From the NCBI GenBank assembly GCA_030180135.1, contig CM058238.1:90962619-91026618 (forward strand): a stretch of 64,000 bases of DNA. Reading direction: 5' to 3'. Position numbers and translations under genes: made by a program. Source of the DNA: Orychophragmus violaceus. Its lineage: Eukaryota > Streptophyta > Magnoliopsida > Brassicales > Brassicaceae. The notes below the pieces were generated by a model. The model was not told the DNA's origin, searched no databases, and was given only the letters and a program-made list of their open reading frames with translations. This document shows positions 55,050 to 64,000 of this stretch, one piece after another. Every line of letters starts with the position of its first letter. Position 1 is the first letter of the stretch.

Positions 55050-56039
55050 CTATGACTGAGGCAGCTTCCATAGCTCCTTCCAGACATGCAGTTCCACTTG
55101 CCCTTCCTTCAACGTTCTACTGTTGCTCAGGCTCTGCATATTACAACAAATATCAGTGCCACAACCAGTATCCAATACCTGCAAGGTAGAACTTGAAGTA
55201 ATAACATGAATACCTGAGGAAGTAGTCTCATACATTAACTTTAACTCCTCATCGTCTTCCATGAATTTTATGCAATCTCTCTTCCAATGCCCTATCTCTT
55301 TACAGTAGCAGCACTTACCAACGTAAGAGGTATCTGACTTGAGCTCAGAAGACACACGCTTGCCATGATTCAAAATCTGGACAACTTTGTCTTCACCCTT
55401 GTCAGTACTAGGTTTCATAAACCTACCCTTCACGTTTGGCTCAACCATCTTGAGCATATCATGCAGTTCAGTCAGCGTCTTCGTTAAGCCTTTCTTGATA
55501 TAGTTCCTTCTGAACTTATCATAGCTTGACGGCAGTGACTGCAGAATGATTTCAGTTGCCAATTCTTGGCCAACTGGATAATCCAGTTTCCTCAGGTTAT
55601 CAATGTAACCCATCATTTTACTGACATGAGGACTTACTGGATTATCATTTGGTAGCTTGCAGCTAGTGAGAGACTTAACCAACCGGTATCTCTCCACTCT
55701 TATCTGCTCCTGAAATTTCAATTTCAGGCTGCTGATCATCTCTATTGGCGACTCCATGTTCTCGTATTGCTTCTGCAAGTTTGAATCCATGGTAGCCAAT
55801 ATCAGACCACGCACATCTACCGCATCATTATAATGCTTATTCCAAGCATCATATACTGCATGAGAAGCATTGGACCCGATCCTTACGGGGAGAGCTCTCT
55901 CAAGGACATAGTCCTTTCTCTCCTGTCTGAGGACTAGCCTCAGGTTCCGCGACCAAGTCAAGAAATTTGATCCGATCAGCTTGTCCATCTCAAGGACAGA
56001 CCGGATCGAGAAAGTGTTTTGATTATTTGTGCTAGTCAT
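55050..56039 (-). CDS. gag: Copia gag with protease start (inner copy)
   Basis: This is the cleanest gag of the family: 329 codons from MTSTNNQNTFSIRSVLEMDK at 56039 to a stop at 55050. It has the UBN2-type Gag core (LTWSRNLRLVLRQERKDYVL), a zinc knuckle CCYCKEIGHWKRDC near residue 245, and a short protease start VLDTGCGTDICCNMQS with the D-T-G triad. It ends at KELWKLPQS, so no full protease, integrase or polymerase is made. Relative to copy A it lacks about ten residues before GRFMKPS. The uninterrupted frame, together with identical LTRs, makes expression likely. Confidence 0.88.
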   Translation of the reverse strand: MTSTNNQNTFSIRSVLEMDKLIGSNFLTWSRNLRLVLRQERKDYVLERALPVRIGSNASHAVYDAWNKHYNDAVDVRGLILATMDSNLQKQYENMESPIEMISSLKLKFQEQIRVERYRLVKSLTSCKLPNDNPVSPHVSKMMGYIDNLRKLDYPVGQELATEIILQSLPSSYDKFRRNYIKKGLTKTLTELHDMLKMVEPNVKGRFMKPSTDKGEDKVVQILNHGKRVSSELKSDTSYVGKCCYCKEIGHWKRDCIKFMEDDEELKLMYETTSSGIHVITSSSTLQVLDTGCGTDICCNMQSLSNSRTLKEGQVELHVWKELWKLPQS

Positions 56040-56117
56040 AACTGAAAATTAAGATAAAAGGATTTTAGTTAATATGTTCAATATGATTAATCTCGTATTA
56101 AAGTATAATATGATTAA

Positions 56118-56321
56118 TCATGCATTATATTCAATAACATAAGTTACCCTCAATAGAATATAATGATTCCAAGATCCACATATAACTAAGATCAAAGTGG
56201 GCCACTGGCCGTCACCAAACCTTAGCTTATATCGGTAAGCCCTATATCGGCTAATTATATCCGTGATATAATTCTTGGTTGTGAATCTGGGCCCGAGGCC
56301 CAATCCACTCTGATGTCTCAA
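56118..56321 (-). CDS. Conserved 67-codon upstream ORF (inner Copia)
   Basis: The same ORF as in the other two copies (MRHQSGLGLGPRFTTKNYIT), 78 bases upstream of gag. Unrecognised. Confidence 0.35.
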   Translation of the reverse strand: MRHQSGLGLGPRFTTKNYITDIISRYRAYRYKLRFGDGQWPTLILVICGSWNHYILLRVTYVIEYNA

Positions 56322-57706
56322 GGCCCGGGACTCCCGATGGCCTAGTCAAGAAAACCAGACTATACAGTCATGTAATCATTAATGTCTGGGACTCCCAATG
56401 ACATTTATGAATCACAAACCGTCTTACCCACGCAAAAGCAGACATCCTCACACTGTAAGGCCATGAATGCAATTGAATGGGCTTTGACAGCTGACATAGT
56501 CTGGACAAGACATCCAACGCTTGATATTGTTTGAGGTCCGTAGGTTTATTAAAATCATTCCCAAAATAGAAGATTACTATTTCGGGAAACTTTCTATTTA
56601 TGGAAACCTACTATTTTTAGAAACTTTCTAAAATTGGAAACTTTCTAAAACCGGAAACTTTCTAACTTTAGAAACTTCTTTAAAATCCAAAACCCGCAAA
56701 TTCAGAAACTTCTAATTTTGGAAACTTTCTAATTTCGAAATTTCGGAACTTTATAAATTTAAAATCGAATTTCATAATTTTATTTTATAAAATAAGTTTT
56801 AAATTTAAATCTGAAGAATGACTCAATTAATGGCCCAATTGTTTTAACTTCTTGGCCCGAGGCCCAAGAATTGGTCCATGTCCAAGACATGACCCAATTG
56901 TCCAATTAATTGACATAACCGGTCTGGTTCATTAAAATTGGTCTAACCAAATTTTAATTACTACGATGACCACAATTGTCAACCGGTTATTTACTAAACC
57001 GGATTTTCTCAATTTATTTGGTCCAACCAAATCAAATTAGAAATCCTGGTTTAGGCACAAAATCCAATTTTCGACTTTGGATTTCTTATCCCGGTTTAAC
57101 CAGACTTAATAAAATTATTAAATCTGTTTATTAAACCAGAACGTAGATTTTTAATTAAAATCTTAAACCGAACCGAACCGATTTGATCACGTGAACCGAT
57201 CACGACCTAGTCGTGATCTTCACGCAATCAAACCCTAGCCGCCAACCCTAGCCAACTCGATCCGAGATCGTGATGGCCGCGTACGGGACAGGACACGGAC
57301 GGCTCACCAGCGGGACGGGACGCGACGCTCGGCGATCGGGACATGCCGCGATCGAGGTGCAGTCCATCCGACGATCGGGACGAGATCGCGCAACGCGATC
57401 GTACGTCGATCCGTTCGTGCGTCCGTTCCGATCGTCGCGATCCGACCGTCTCAATCCCGACCGTCCGCCTGCGCCCGACCGTTCGACTCTCGGCCGTGAT
57501 CTCTTACCGGCCAAGCCGGTTGATCACCGTTGGCCAATCAACAAAACCCGAGTCATATAGCTCGGTTTTGTGATTCAAGTGTTTGTTCAGGATTTTAATT
57601 CAGTTTCTTATGTGTTTTTTTCTTATCAGTAATGGATTCAAAACACATCTAAACAGATTAAACAACCTAAACAATGAATCTAAAACAAGAAACCTAAGAA
57701 CCAATG
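56322..57706 (-). other. Leader of the inner Copia with variable block
   Basis: GAAAGTTTC-type repeats lie at about 56578-56760. A CG-rich block at about 57185-57560 (gggacgggacgcgacgc and similar) differs from the blocks of the other copies. ORFs in that block on either strand are low-complexity shadows. Confidence 0.65.
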
Positions 57707-57718
57707 GCTCTGATACCA
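57707..57718 (-). promoter_or_regulatory. Primer binding site (inner Copia)
   Basis: TGGTATCAGAGC on the minus strand, one base from the 5' LTR. Confidence 0.95.
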
Positions 57719-57719
57719 C

Positions 57720-58357
57720 TGTTGGAAGTTTCGGTTGATCCTGATTCAATTCTCATATTGATATCAACCTAAACATGCATTAGATCTAGGTGTTCTTATT
57801 TAGAAACATAATGATCTCACCTTTTACCTGTTTGTTGCAGCGGAAGGAAGAGAACAGGTCAATGATCAGGGAGATACACCGAGAGATGGATCCTCCAAAG
57901 GCTCACACACGCACGCTCGGGAATTGGCTGCTAGACCAGACAAAAGGAGGCGCCAGAAAGAGGCTGATGGAGGCGCAGACATCTGAGGAAAATTAGAGAG
58001 CTAGGTCTGATTTTTATTCATTAAAATCTCTCCTAGTTCTCATGGGCTTTTGGGCCCAATTCTCAGTTCTGATTAAATCCCTTGGATTTAATCAGGCCCT
58101 TTAGTCTCTCTAAGTACAGTAAATGCCTAGCACTTTTACCGTACTTCTGCTAAATCGTTCCTTCGTATTTTCCCGTTAGCTTAGGCGTGTGACCCATATG
58201 GGATCATACAATAAAGGCAATAAGTCCAAGACTTATAGATCATGAGCGGACTCTAGCAAGCCATCATGACCCCCAGCATTGTATGACTTATGTCTGATCA
58301 TTGACATACTCTTACTTTCTAGAGACAGTACCGAGATTACTGGACACAATTCCAACA
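57720..58357 (-). repeat. Copia 5' LTR of the inner copy
   Basis: This is 638 bp and the promoter-bearing LTR of the element in its own orientation. It is identical by eye to 51009-51646. Confidence 0.95.
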
Positions 58358-58362
58358 TACCA

Positions 58363-58493
58363 TCCCTTTCCGCTGCAATAAACAGGTATAAGGTGAGATC
58401 ATCAATTGTTTCTATTCGAGAAGAACCTAGATCAGCATGTTTAGGATAATCTGAATCTGGAATTGAATCAGGATTCATCTAAGCATTCCTTCA
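58363..58493 (+). repeat. Copia 3' LTR of the outer copy, right part
   Basis: The last 131 bp (after the duplicated tacca) end at ATTCCTTCA, followed by the target duplication gacgg. Together with 50467-51008 it gives 673 bp, the length of the 5' LTR. Confidence 0.95.
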
Positions 58494-60423
58494 GACGGGG
58501 GTACGCCTTTCTTCTCTTCCTCTTCTTTCCCCCTTTTTTTTTGTTCGGGTTTCCTTAATATTGGTTTCCGCATGTTGTTGTCTTCGTTCACTCGAGTCGT
58601 TAGCCGAGTACAACAATAGGCCTCTCGTTCCGGTCGTCAAGAAGAGAAGGAAGAAGAAGATGGGTCGAATGGATCTTGAAATTGTGAATTACGTCGAGGA
58701 AAATCTCACTAGTCAGCAAGAAAATCATGTCACGGAGCAGGAGAATCCTTCTGGACCACAGGTAAATCCTGTTGCCTTGGATCCGAATCGACCATTTTCA
58801 CCATGGGTCGGGAAGGTCCCCCCTGGGATGGTTTTTGTGAACGAGTATCATCGAGATTTGTTTCGTCAGGTGTGTGAGGCGGTGGAGGCGGTCGAGGCTC
58901 AGAAGAAGAAGAAGAAGAAGAGGTCGCGGGCCGAGCATGGGGTTTCTACCGAGCTGGGTACCGAGAATGCGGTTTCCGCCGAGCCGGGAATTCCGGTTTC
59001 TGAAGATGGTCTGGGGACTGAGGAGACTGTCGATGTTCCCCTGGAGAGGAGGAGGAAGAAAAGCAGGACCGTCGCTACCGAGTATCAGGCAGTTGATGCT
59101 TCCGAGCGTACTGATGATGGTGGGACGGATCTGGCGCTTCTTCCTGAGATAGTGGACACACAGGTCGGGGATATTGAGCCCCTTAGTGTTGGTGAGGCGG
59201 CTCTTTTGGAGCGCCCGGATGATGCCCTGAACGCTGACCATGGTGAGGCGGACGGTCGGGGGGAGAATGAGAATGCTAATTCTCGGGATGATTGGTCCAT
59301 TCTGGACTTGGATGTAATCGCCGGGCTGACTTTTCTGGGCGGGCCAGGTGAAGGGGCGTTCACGGATTATGGCTTCTCGGTGAGGTATGAAGGCGAGAGA
59401 TCGATTGTCCGTGATGGTGCAGCCTGTGCGGACTTGTTCCGGATGCTGAGGGATAGTCCGCCGCGACCACTTCCTTCAGTCGATCATACGCATTTTCCTG
59501 ATCAAAAGAAAGCGGCGGCCAAGGATATAGCTCGGGTAAGGCTTGCTCCCCCAGCTTCGGTTTTGTTCGTCTTGTCTTTCCCTTGTTCTAATTCGTCTCT
59601 TTTGTTTCAGGGCCTTGCCAATTACAACCTTCTGTTCGACGAGTATGATCAGAGGCAGGTCGATCTTGAAAGGGTGATTAGCGGGCTGAAGAGGGATCTT
59701 GGCAAAGCCGGAAGGGTCATTGCCAAACTTGAAGGGTATCGTGAGGTGGCGGTAGCTGCGGAGGCACTTCGTTCGTCCCTTAAGGCCGAGGAAGAGAAGG
59801 TGTCTGCTTTGGAGGAGAAGGTTGCTGGACTTTCCGCCAAGAATGCTCGACTGGACGCTGAGAACGGACAATGCTTGGCGGATTGCTTGAATGCTCGGGC
59901 CGAAGCTGGCGAACTGGTTGCTCGGGTGTCTGACTTGGAGGACAAGCTCAAATCTGAATGTGCTCGGCTCAGGGATTCTCGTACGCGCGAGGTTCTGAAG
60001 GAAAGGGAGCGTGTGTCAGGAAAAGCGCAAGCTCGGTTGTCCAAGATCAAGAAAGCCAATGATGAGAAGGAGCTCGGGAGGAGGACACAAATTCTGATGA
60101 ATCAGGCGGCTGCGGTTGCATCTATGCTGGAAGCGCTTGTCAACGAAGGGTTTGCTATCCCTCCTGATAGGATAACCAAGGCGCGTTCTGATTTTGCTCG
60201 TTTTAAGCAGGAGCTCGTCTCGATTGAGTTCACTGACTTGGCTGATGGAGATTTTGTTATGACTCCTCCCAGTAGCTCGGGTCGTGCTGATGAGGATTCC
60301 TTGGTGCTCGTTCAGGATCAGCATGGTTCGAACCAGGCGCTCGTGACTCCGGAGGTGGCGAGTGATCTTCTTGAGAACGCAGCGGGGGATCAGGCCGTGG
60401 ACCGCTCTACCAAGGCTTCTTAG
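58494..60423 (+). pseudogene. Antisense gene of Tat G3, 3' exons (coiled coil)
   Basis: The gene resumes after the Copia with gacggggGTACGC, a likely intron donor at 58501, and an acceptor perhaps at gtcgttag near 58602. From there the frame is open to the stop at 60421. It encodes basic, possibly nuclear-targeting stretches (VVKKRRKKKMGR, AQKKKKKKRSR), an acidic linker, and from about 59610 a long coiled coil (FDEYDQRQVDLERVISGLK onward) to about 60120. A 75-bp in-frame intron at 59536-59610 has gtaagg...tttcag ends. It is homologous in plan to the last exon of the G1 antisense gene. This half is intact, but the gene is split by the 14.9-kb Copia nest. Function unknown. Confidence 0.75.
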
Positions 60424-61049
60424 ATTTAAGTCCTTCTCCTTTATTTTGTAATCGGATCCATGCCTTGTGCGTGTTTGAATTGGCTCGGGATTCTGTTCCC
60501 TTTTTATGATCGAACATCTCTTTCTATTATGTATATTTTTTGTTAATATACAGACCGTGTTTGTTTACGATTTGCTCGGTTTCTTCGCGTACTTTAGATT
60601 TTCACTGCGTGTTTCGATTTTAGCGAGTGGTATGCTCGGTTTAAATTAAATAATTGAGGAGCGTGCAAAGTGCTCGGCTTACCCCGTAGGATCGACCGGG
60701 ACAGTTATGCGAAACTGGGTTCGGCTTATTTTCCTGTCAGTCGTCCTTATGCGGGAACTGGGCCCGGCTTGCTTGGTTGTGGGACCTGAGGCTGTGCTCG
60801 TTGTCCCACAGGTCGGGTGCGAGTGAGTGCTCGGCTTATCCCTAAGGTCTGATCGGGACATTATGCGAAAACTAGGTTCGGCTTATTTACTGTTGATCAG
60901 CCTTGTGCGGGAACTTGGCCCGGCTTATGGTATATCGAGCATTTGGCCAGAATGTCGATTTGTTTAGATAATTTGTAACAAGTATAACTTGATAAATTTT
61001 TATTATTGATATAGTTGAGCCTCGTGAGAGGTTGCCTACTGATAGGTGT
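60424..61049 (-). other. Tat G3 3' untranslated region with tandem repeats
   Basis: This segment separates the antisense gene from pol. It holds two diverged units of about 165 bp (see 60664-60940) rich in gctcggctta. No gene is seen. Confidence 0.6.
60664..60940 (-). repeat. Tandem repeat in the 3' UTR of Tat G3
   Basis: The unit gctcggcttaccccg...gggacagttatgcgaaactgg...gcgggaactgggcccggctt starts at about 60671 and is repeated from about 60831 with the same order of blocks. About 1.7 units are visible. It sits where G1 has its own, unrelated array. Confidence 0.75.
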
Positions 61050-62233
61050 CAGGTTTTATCCTATATCTAACTGCAAGTGCACAGTTCAGTAGTCGTAGTA
61101 TATAGGTATCGAATCCACAGGGACTCCGGTATTCAATAGCTCAAGAACAGGAAATTAAACTAGGAAGAAAGCAATGTGATTGAATTAAAAGCAATGCAAG
61201 AAAGTAAACAGAAAGCAGAGATTGTTGGTTGTGAAAGCAAGTTATTAAGAGCGCTAAGTCTAGGGCGTTCTCAGGAAATCAGACAAGCAGACAGTTCATT
61301 CAGCAAGGATCTAATTAAGCACAGTTCTAGAACTCAAAACACAGATATAGAATTAACCAAATTCCTTTGCGATAATTCTCTAAGTCTAAGTGCAGCAAAC
61401 CAAACTTTCGTTTGCGAGAACTAACAGATTAAAATAGCATTAATTCCAAGTTTGATATGTTCACAATTATCCTAAACCAAACTTTCGTTTGCGAGAAATT
61501 TAATTGCTCAGTCTAAATAGTTCAGATTCCTAAACCCCACTTCCGTGACGTATTTAGAAACCTAAGATCTAGATTCTAATTGATCAGGTTAGAACTAGCT
61601 TTAAGCACAATTTAGATTGAAGAACAGATATAGTTATGAATCCTTAACTGAATTAAACAAGTCTAGCAAGTCATGAAATCCTATGTGAGAAACCCTAAAC
61701 CTAACAAGGAATCTACTCAGACATAGATAATGAAAACATAATCATATGATGAATAAATTGCATAGAAGATAAAGAATAAAAGGGGTTCGAAATTTCTCCA
61801 AATACAGATGAAGTAAAGGTTCAGATCAGCCCCAAAAGCTCTAAAAATCCTCTACTCTTAATTATGAAAGCGTAAGTAAATAAAACACCAAAAACTTAAT
61901 TATATAGGTCTAATCTCGGCCAGGGGCTTATTTGTAAATATCAGGGACTTCTGGATCAGAGTGCAATATCTTGACTCTTCATAAACCGCCGAGTTTTGGC
62001 TCATCTCGCTGGTGCAACGATCGATGCTAGAGTGCAACGATCGACACATTCCTCTGTTTCGGACAGTGAACTCTATCTCTCGGCCAAACACTCCAAAAAT
62101 CTCCAAAAAGTGCCATAATCACCAAGTATACTCCAAACCTGATTATACCTGTAAAAGACTCTAAAAGAACACAAAAAGACACTAAAACACACTTATATCA
62201 TGGTCTAAAACTAGTAAAAACCATGATATATCA
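61050..62233 (-). repeat. Solo Athila LTR in Tat G3
   Basis: This 1184-bp LTR is reversed (plus strand TGATAGGTGTC to ATGATATATCA), with target duplication cctac at 61045-61049 and 62234-62238. The flanks join to cctacgtacccc, as in the matching place of G1. The terminal hairpin is at 62194-62203 with 62221-62230. Confidence 0.95.
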
Positions 62234-62387
62234 CCTACGTACCCCGAAAGGGGATCAAGCCGATCGTAGTTCACTTTACATATTACTCGAACTCGTGTAT
62301 AGCGAGCTCGGTTTGGAGCGAAAAGCTCGTTTTTTTTTTTTTTTTGAGCGCGATGCTCGGTTTTTCCGTGAGCGAGATATGCTCGTC

Positions 62388-62767
62388 TTAGTAGTAGTAC
62401 CTCTTGAGCTTGTTTGCGTTCCACGAGCATGGAATGGCTTCTCCCTTCATCGTCACGAGCTCGTAGACGCCGGGTTTTACTATCTTCGAGACGATGTACG
62501 GGCCTTCCCAGTTTGCGCCGAGTTTCCCTGCTCGGTACTCCCGCGTATTTTCGAACACTTTCCTGAGGACGAGGTCGCCTTCTGTGAAGCGTCGACCCTT
62601 AACCTTTTTGTTGTAGTGTCGGGTGATCTGCTGTTGATAGTTTTGGAGACGTAGAAGTGCTCGGTCTCGTAATTCTTCTGTTTGATCAAGGCAATCAATG
62701 ATCATGTTGTTGTTAAGTTCTTCGGGCTCGGGCGCGATGCTCGGGCGTATCGTCGGGACGCACATCT

Positions 62768-62800
<33 letters not shown>

Positions 62801-64000
62801 ATTGCCTCCATTCCATGAGAGAGTGAAAAAGGTGTCTGGCTGGTTGATGTCCTCGGGGTGGTCCAGTGAGACCAGAGGACGCCATCAAGCTCGTCGGCCC
62901 AGAGGCCTTTTTTGCTTTCCATTCGTTTCTTTAGCCCATCGATGATCGTTTTGTTGGTCGCCTCGGCCTGCCCGTTTCCTTGTGTGTATCTCGGGGTAGA
63001 TTTGCTCAGGCGAATTTTCCATCTCGCGCAGAATCCTTCAAACAGATTGGAAATGAACTGGGATCCGTTGTCGGTTACGATCTCGTACGGGACACCGTGG
63101 CGACAGATTATATATTTCCAAATGAACTTTTGGACGTCGAGATTTTTGATCTCTGAGTAGGATTCGGCTTCGACCCACTTGGTAAAGTAATCGGTCATTA
63201 TCAGGATGAACTTCTTTTGATGCGAGGCCGGGAGAGGTCCGACGATGTCCATCGCCCACCGCATGAATGGGTAGGGCGCGGCCGCAGTGGTGAGGAGCTC
63301 GGCTGGCTGGTGTATTCTTGGTGCGTGCCTCTGACATTTTTCGCACCGGGACACATAGTTTTCGCAGTCGGCGATCATGGTTGGCCATAAATGACCATGT
63401 CGCTTTATCTTTGCGGCTAATGCTCGGCCGCTTGTGTGATTTCCGCCTGCTCCTTCGTGGGTTTGCTCGGTGACCCATCGGATTTCCTGCCCGTTTATGC
63501 ATCGCAAGAGAGCCTTGGATGCACTCCACCTAAATAGTTTGTCCTTCATCATTACGTATTGCGCGCAACGAGCTTTTAACCGGCGAGCTGCCCAACGATC
63601 CTCAGGGACTTTCCCGGTCAGCATATAATCCTTAATCTCGTCTCTCCAGTCGGTGATGTTGGCATGCTCGGTGTCGGCGTTCTTAATGATCTCCTCGTTG
63701 CTTTTATGGGCATCATCCAGTCCCTCTTCTTCCTCGGTAATAAGCAGTACATCTTCGTCTGGTGCGATGCTCGGTCGGGCTATGCACTCGACTGGGATGA
63801 CTCGCCGAAGGTCGGGATCTGACGTCGAAGCTAGGGCGGCCAACGCGTCTGCGGAGGAGTTGTCGCTTCTAGGGATCTTTGTTAGCGTGACTGGCCCGAT
63901 TCGTGCAACAATTTCCTGGACGAGCTTTAGGTACGCATCCATGCGCTCGTTTTTTGCTTTGTATTCTCCGTTGAATTGGTTTACAACGAGCTGTGAGTCG
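62388..64000 (-). pseudogene. pol: Tat pol of G3: RNase H end and integrase (runs off the right edge)
   Basis: The minus-strand frame enters as DSQLVVNQFNGEYKAKNERM (RNase H) and continues without a break for over 1.1 kb. Integrase shows a zinc-binding domain (EQTHEGAGGNH, then CENYVSRCEKCQ), the first Asp in MRWAMDIVGPL, the second in EIVTDNGSQF and the Glu region in QGNGQAEATNK. A 30-G run (62769-62798) in the place of the segment after HGMEAM causes a frame change. The rest, from EMCVPTIRPSI to KLKRYYY and the stop at 62388, is in another frame. Apart from this run the domain looks intact, so the run is either a recent mutation or an assembly error. Confidence 0.85.
62769..62798 (+). repeat. 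30-base poly-G tract in G3 integrase
   Basis: An uninterrupted G run (C on the coding strand) breaks the integrase frame. It equals in length the run at 30213-30242. Confidence 0.97.

Larger units (their letters stand above)
51009..58357 (-). mobile_element. Copia element, inner copy (complete, recent)
   Basis: This 7349-bp element lies on the minus strand inside the 3' LTR of the outer copy and has intact ends (TGTTGGAA ... TTCCAACA) and target duplication tacca. Its two 638-bp LTRs show no difference by eye. It has gag, upstream ORF, antisense ORF and a decayed pol like the outer copy. Identical LTRs together with a non-coding pol indicate recent movement with help from another element. 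Confidence 0.96.
43584..58493 (+). mobile_element. Copia element, outer copy (complete, split by inner copy)
   Basis: A full-length element has two 673-bp LTRs (43584-44256; and 50467-51008 joined to 58363-58493) and the 5-bp target duplication gacgg at 43579-43583 and 58494-58498. By eye the LTRs differ at about four positions. Between them lie primer site, leader, upstream ORF, gag, decayed pol, an antisense ORF and a polypurine tract. Its own length without the inner copy is about 7.56 kb. It interrupts the G3 antisense gene. Confidence 0.96.
41406..64000 (-). mobile_element. Tat-type Gypsy element G3 with nested insertions
   Basis: On the minus strand pol enters from the right edge and ends at 62388. 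It is followed by a 3' UTR with tandem repeats, an antisense gene on the plus strand, a polypurine tract and the 3' LTR at the left end. It is interrupted by a solo Athila LTR (61050-62233) and by the outer Copia (43584-58493), which itself holds the inner Copia. G3 is a different Tat family from G1 and G2. Confidence 0.88.

Noticed and set aside
57248..57573. Overlapping ORFs on both strands in the inner Copia leader
   Set aside because: They lie in the CG-rich variable block with low-complexity Arg/Asp/Ser translation in all frames, and sister copies have unrelated sequence there.
60424..61049. Plant gene promoter or small RNA gene between G3 genes
   Set aside because: The segment is explained as 3' UTR with tandem repeats of a Tat element. 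No box or hairpin stood out beyond those.

Overview
This window is nuclear DNA from a flowering plant, most likely a Brassicaceae species, and it looks like transposon-dense heterochromatin (pericentromeric or intercalary). I infer this from nested Copia, Tat-type Gypsy, Athila-type Gypsy and LINE elements, plant-type primer binding sites, spliced antisense genes in the Tat elements, and fragments of plastid genes. I recognise no intact host gene. Almost every coding stretch belongs to a mobile element, and most are broken by stops, frameshifts or later insertions.

Layout from left to right. 1-3179: one end of a minus-strand Copia element (copy A), inserted in a Tat-type Gypsy element (G1, 3180-9519, plus strand) whose pol 3' half, 3' UTR repeats, antisense gene and 3' LTR remain. 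9520-13984: a patchwork of LINE, Gypsy and Copia scraps and scrambled plastid rpoC2 and rpl2 pieces, plausibly of organelle (mitochondrial) origin. 13985-14492: the tail and 3' LTR of another Copia. 14577-16112: 5' LTR and broken gag of a Tat element (G4). 16113-25744: Athila-type remnants, namely an ORF1/env-like relic, an LTR, gag and protease without reverse transcriptase, and a second, different LTR. 25770-27339: a LINE ORF1 relic. 27454-34817: a more complete but dead Tat element (G2), with a solo Athila LTR inside it. 34818-36117: LTR fragments and a plastid tRNA-Thr relic. 36118-40927: a decayed minus-strand Copia (copy B) with a hAT-like MITE in its LTR. 41406-64000: a minus-strand Tat element (G3) that continues past the right edge. 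It contains a solo Athila LTR and a large Copia element (outer copy, 43584-58493), whose own 3' LTR was split by a second Copia (inner copy, 51009-58357).

The nesting can be read to the base. The outer Copia is flanked by the 5-bp duplication gacgg and the inner one by tacca. The two solo Athila LTRs are flanked by catag and cctac, and the MITE by an 8-bp duplication. This gives a relative history: Tat elements first, then the outer Copia and the Athila insertions, then the inner Copia, whose two 638-bp LTRs look identical.

The most interesting system is the Copia family of copy A, outer and inner. All copies that can be read keep a gag reading frame and a conserved 67-codon upstream ORF. 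The outer and inner copies also share an 80-codon antisense ORF near the 3' LTR. Their pol regions are decayed in the same way, including a shared frameshift, yet the inner copy moved recently. It therefore looks like a gag-bearing non-autonomous family that depends on a helper polymerase. The Tat elements G1 and G3 carry a separate, spliced antisense gene between pol and the 3' LTR, with its own TATA-like box. The Athila LTRs begin with a hairpin that shows a compensatory base-pair change.
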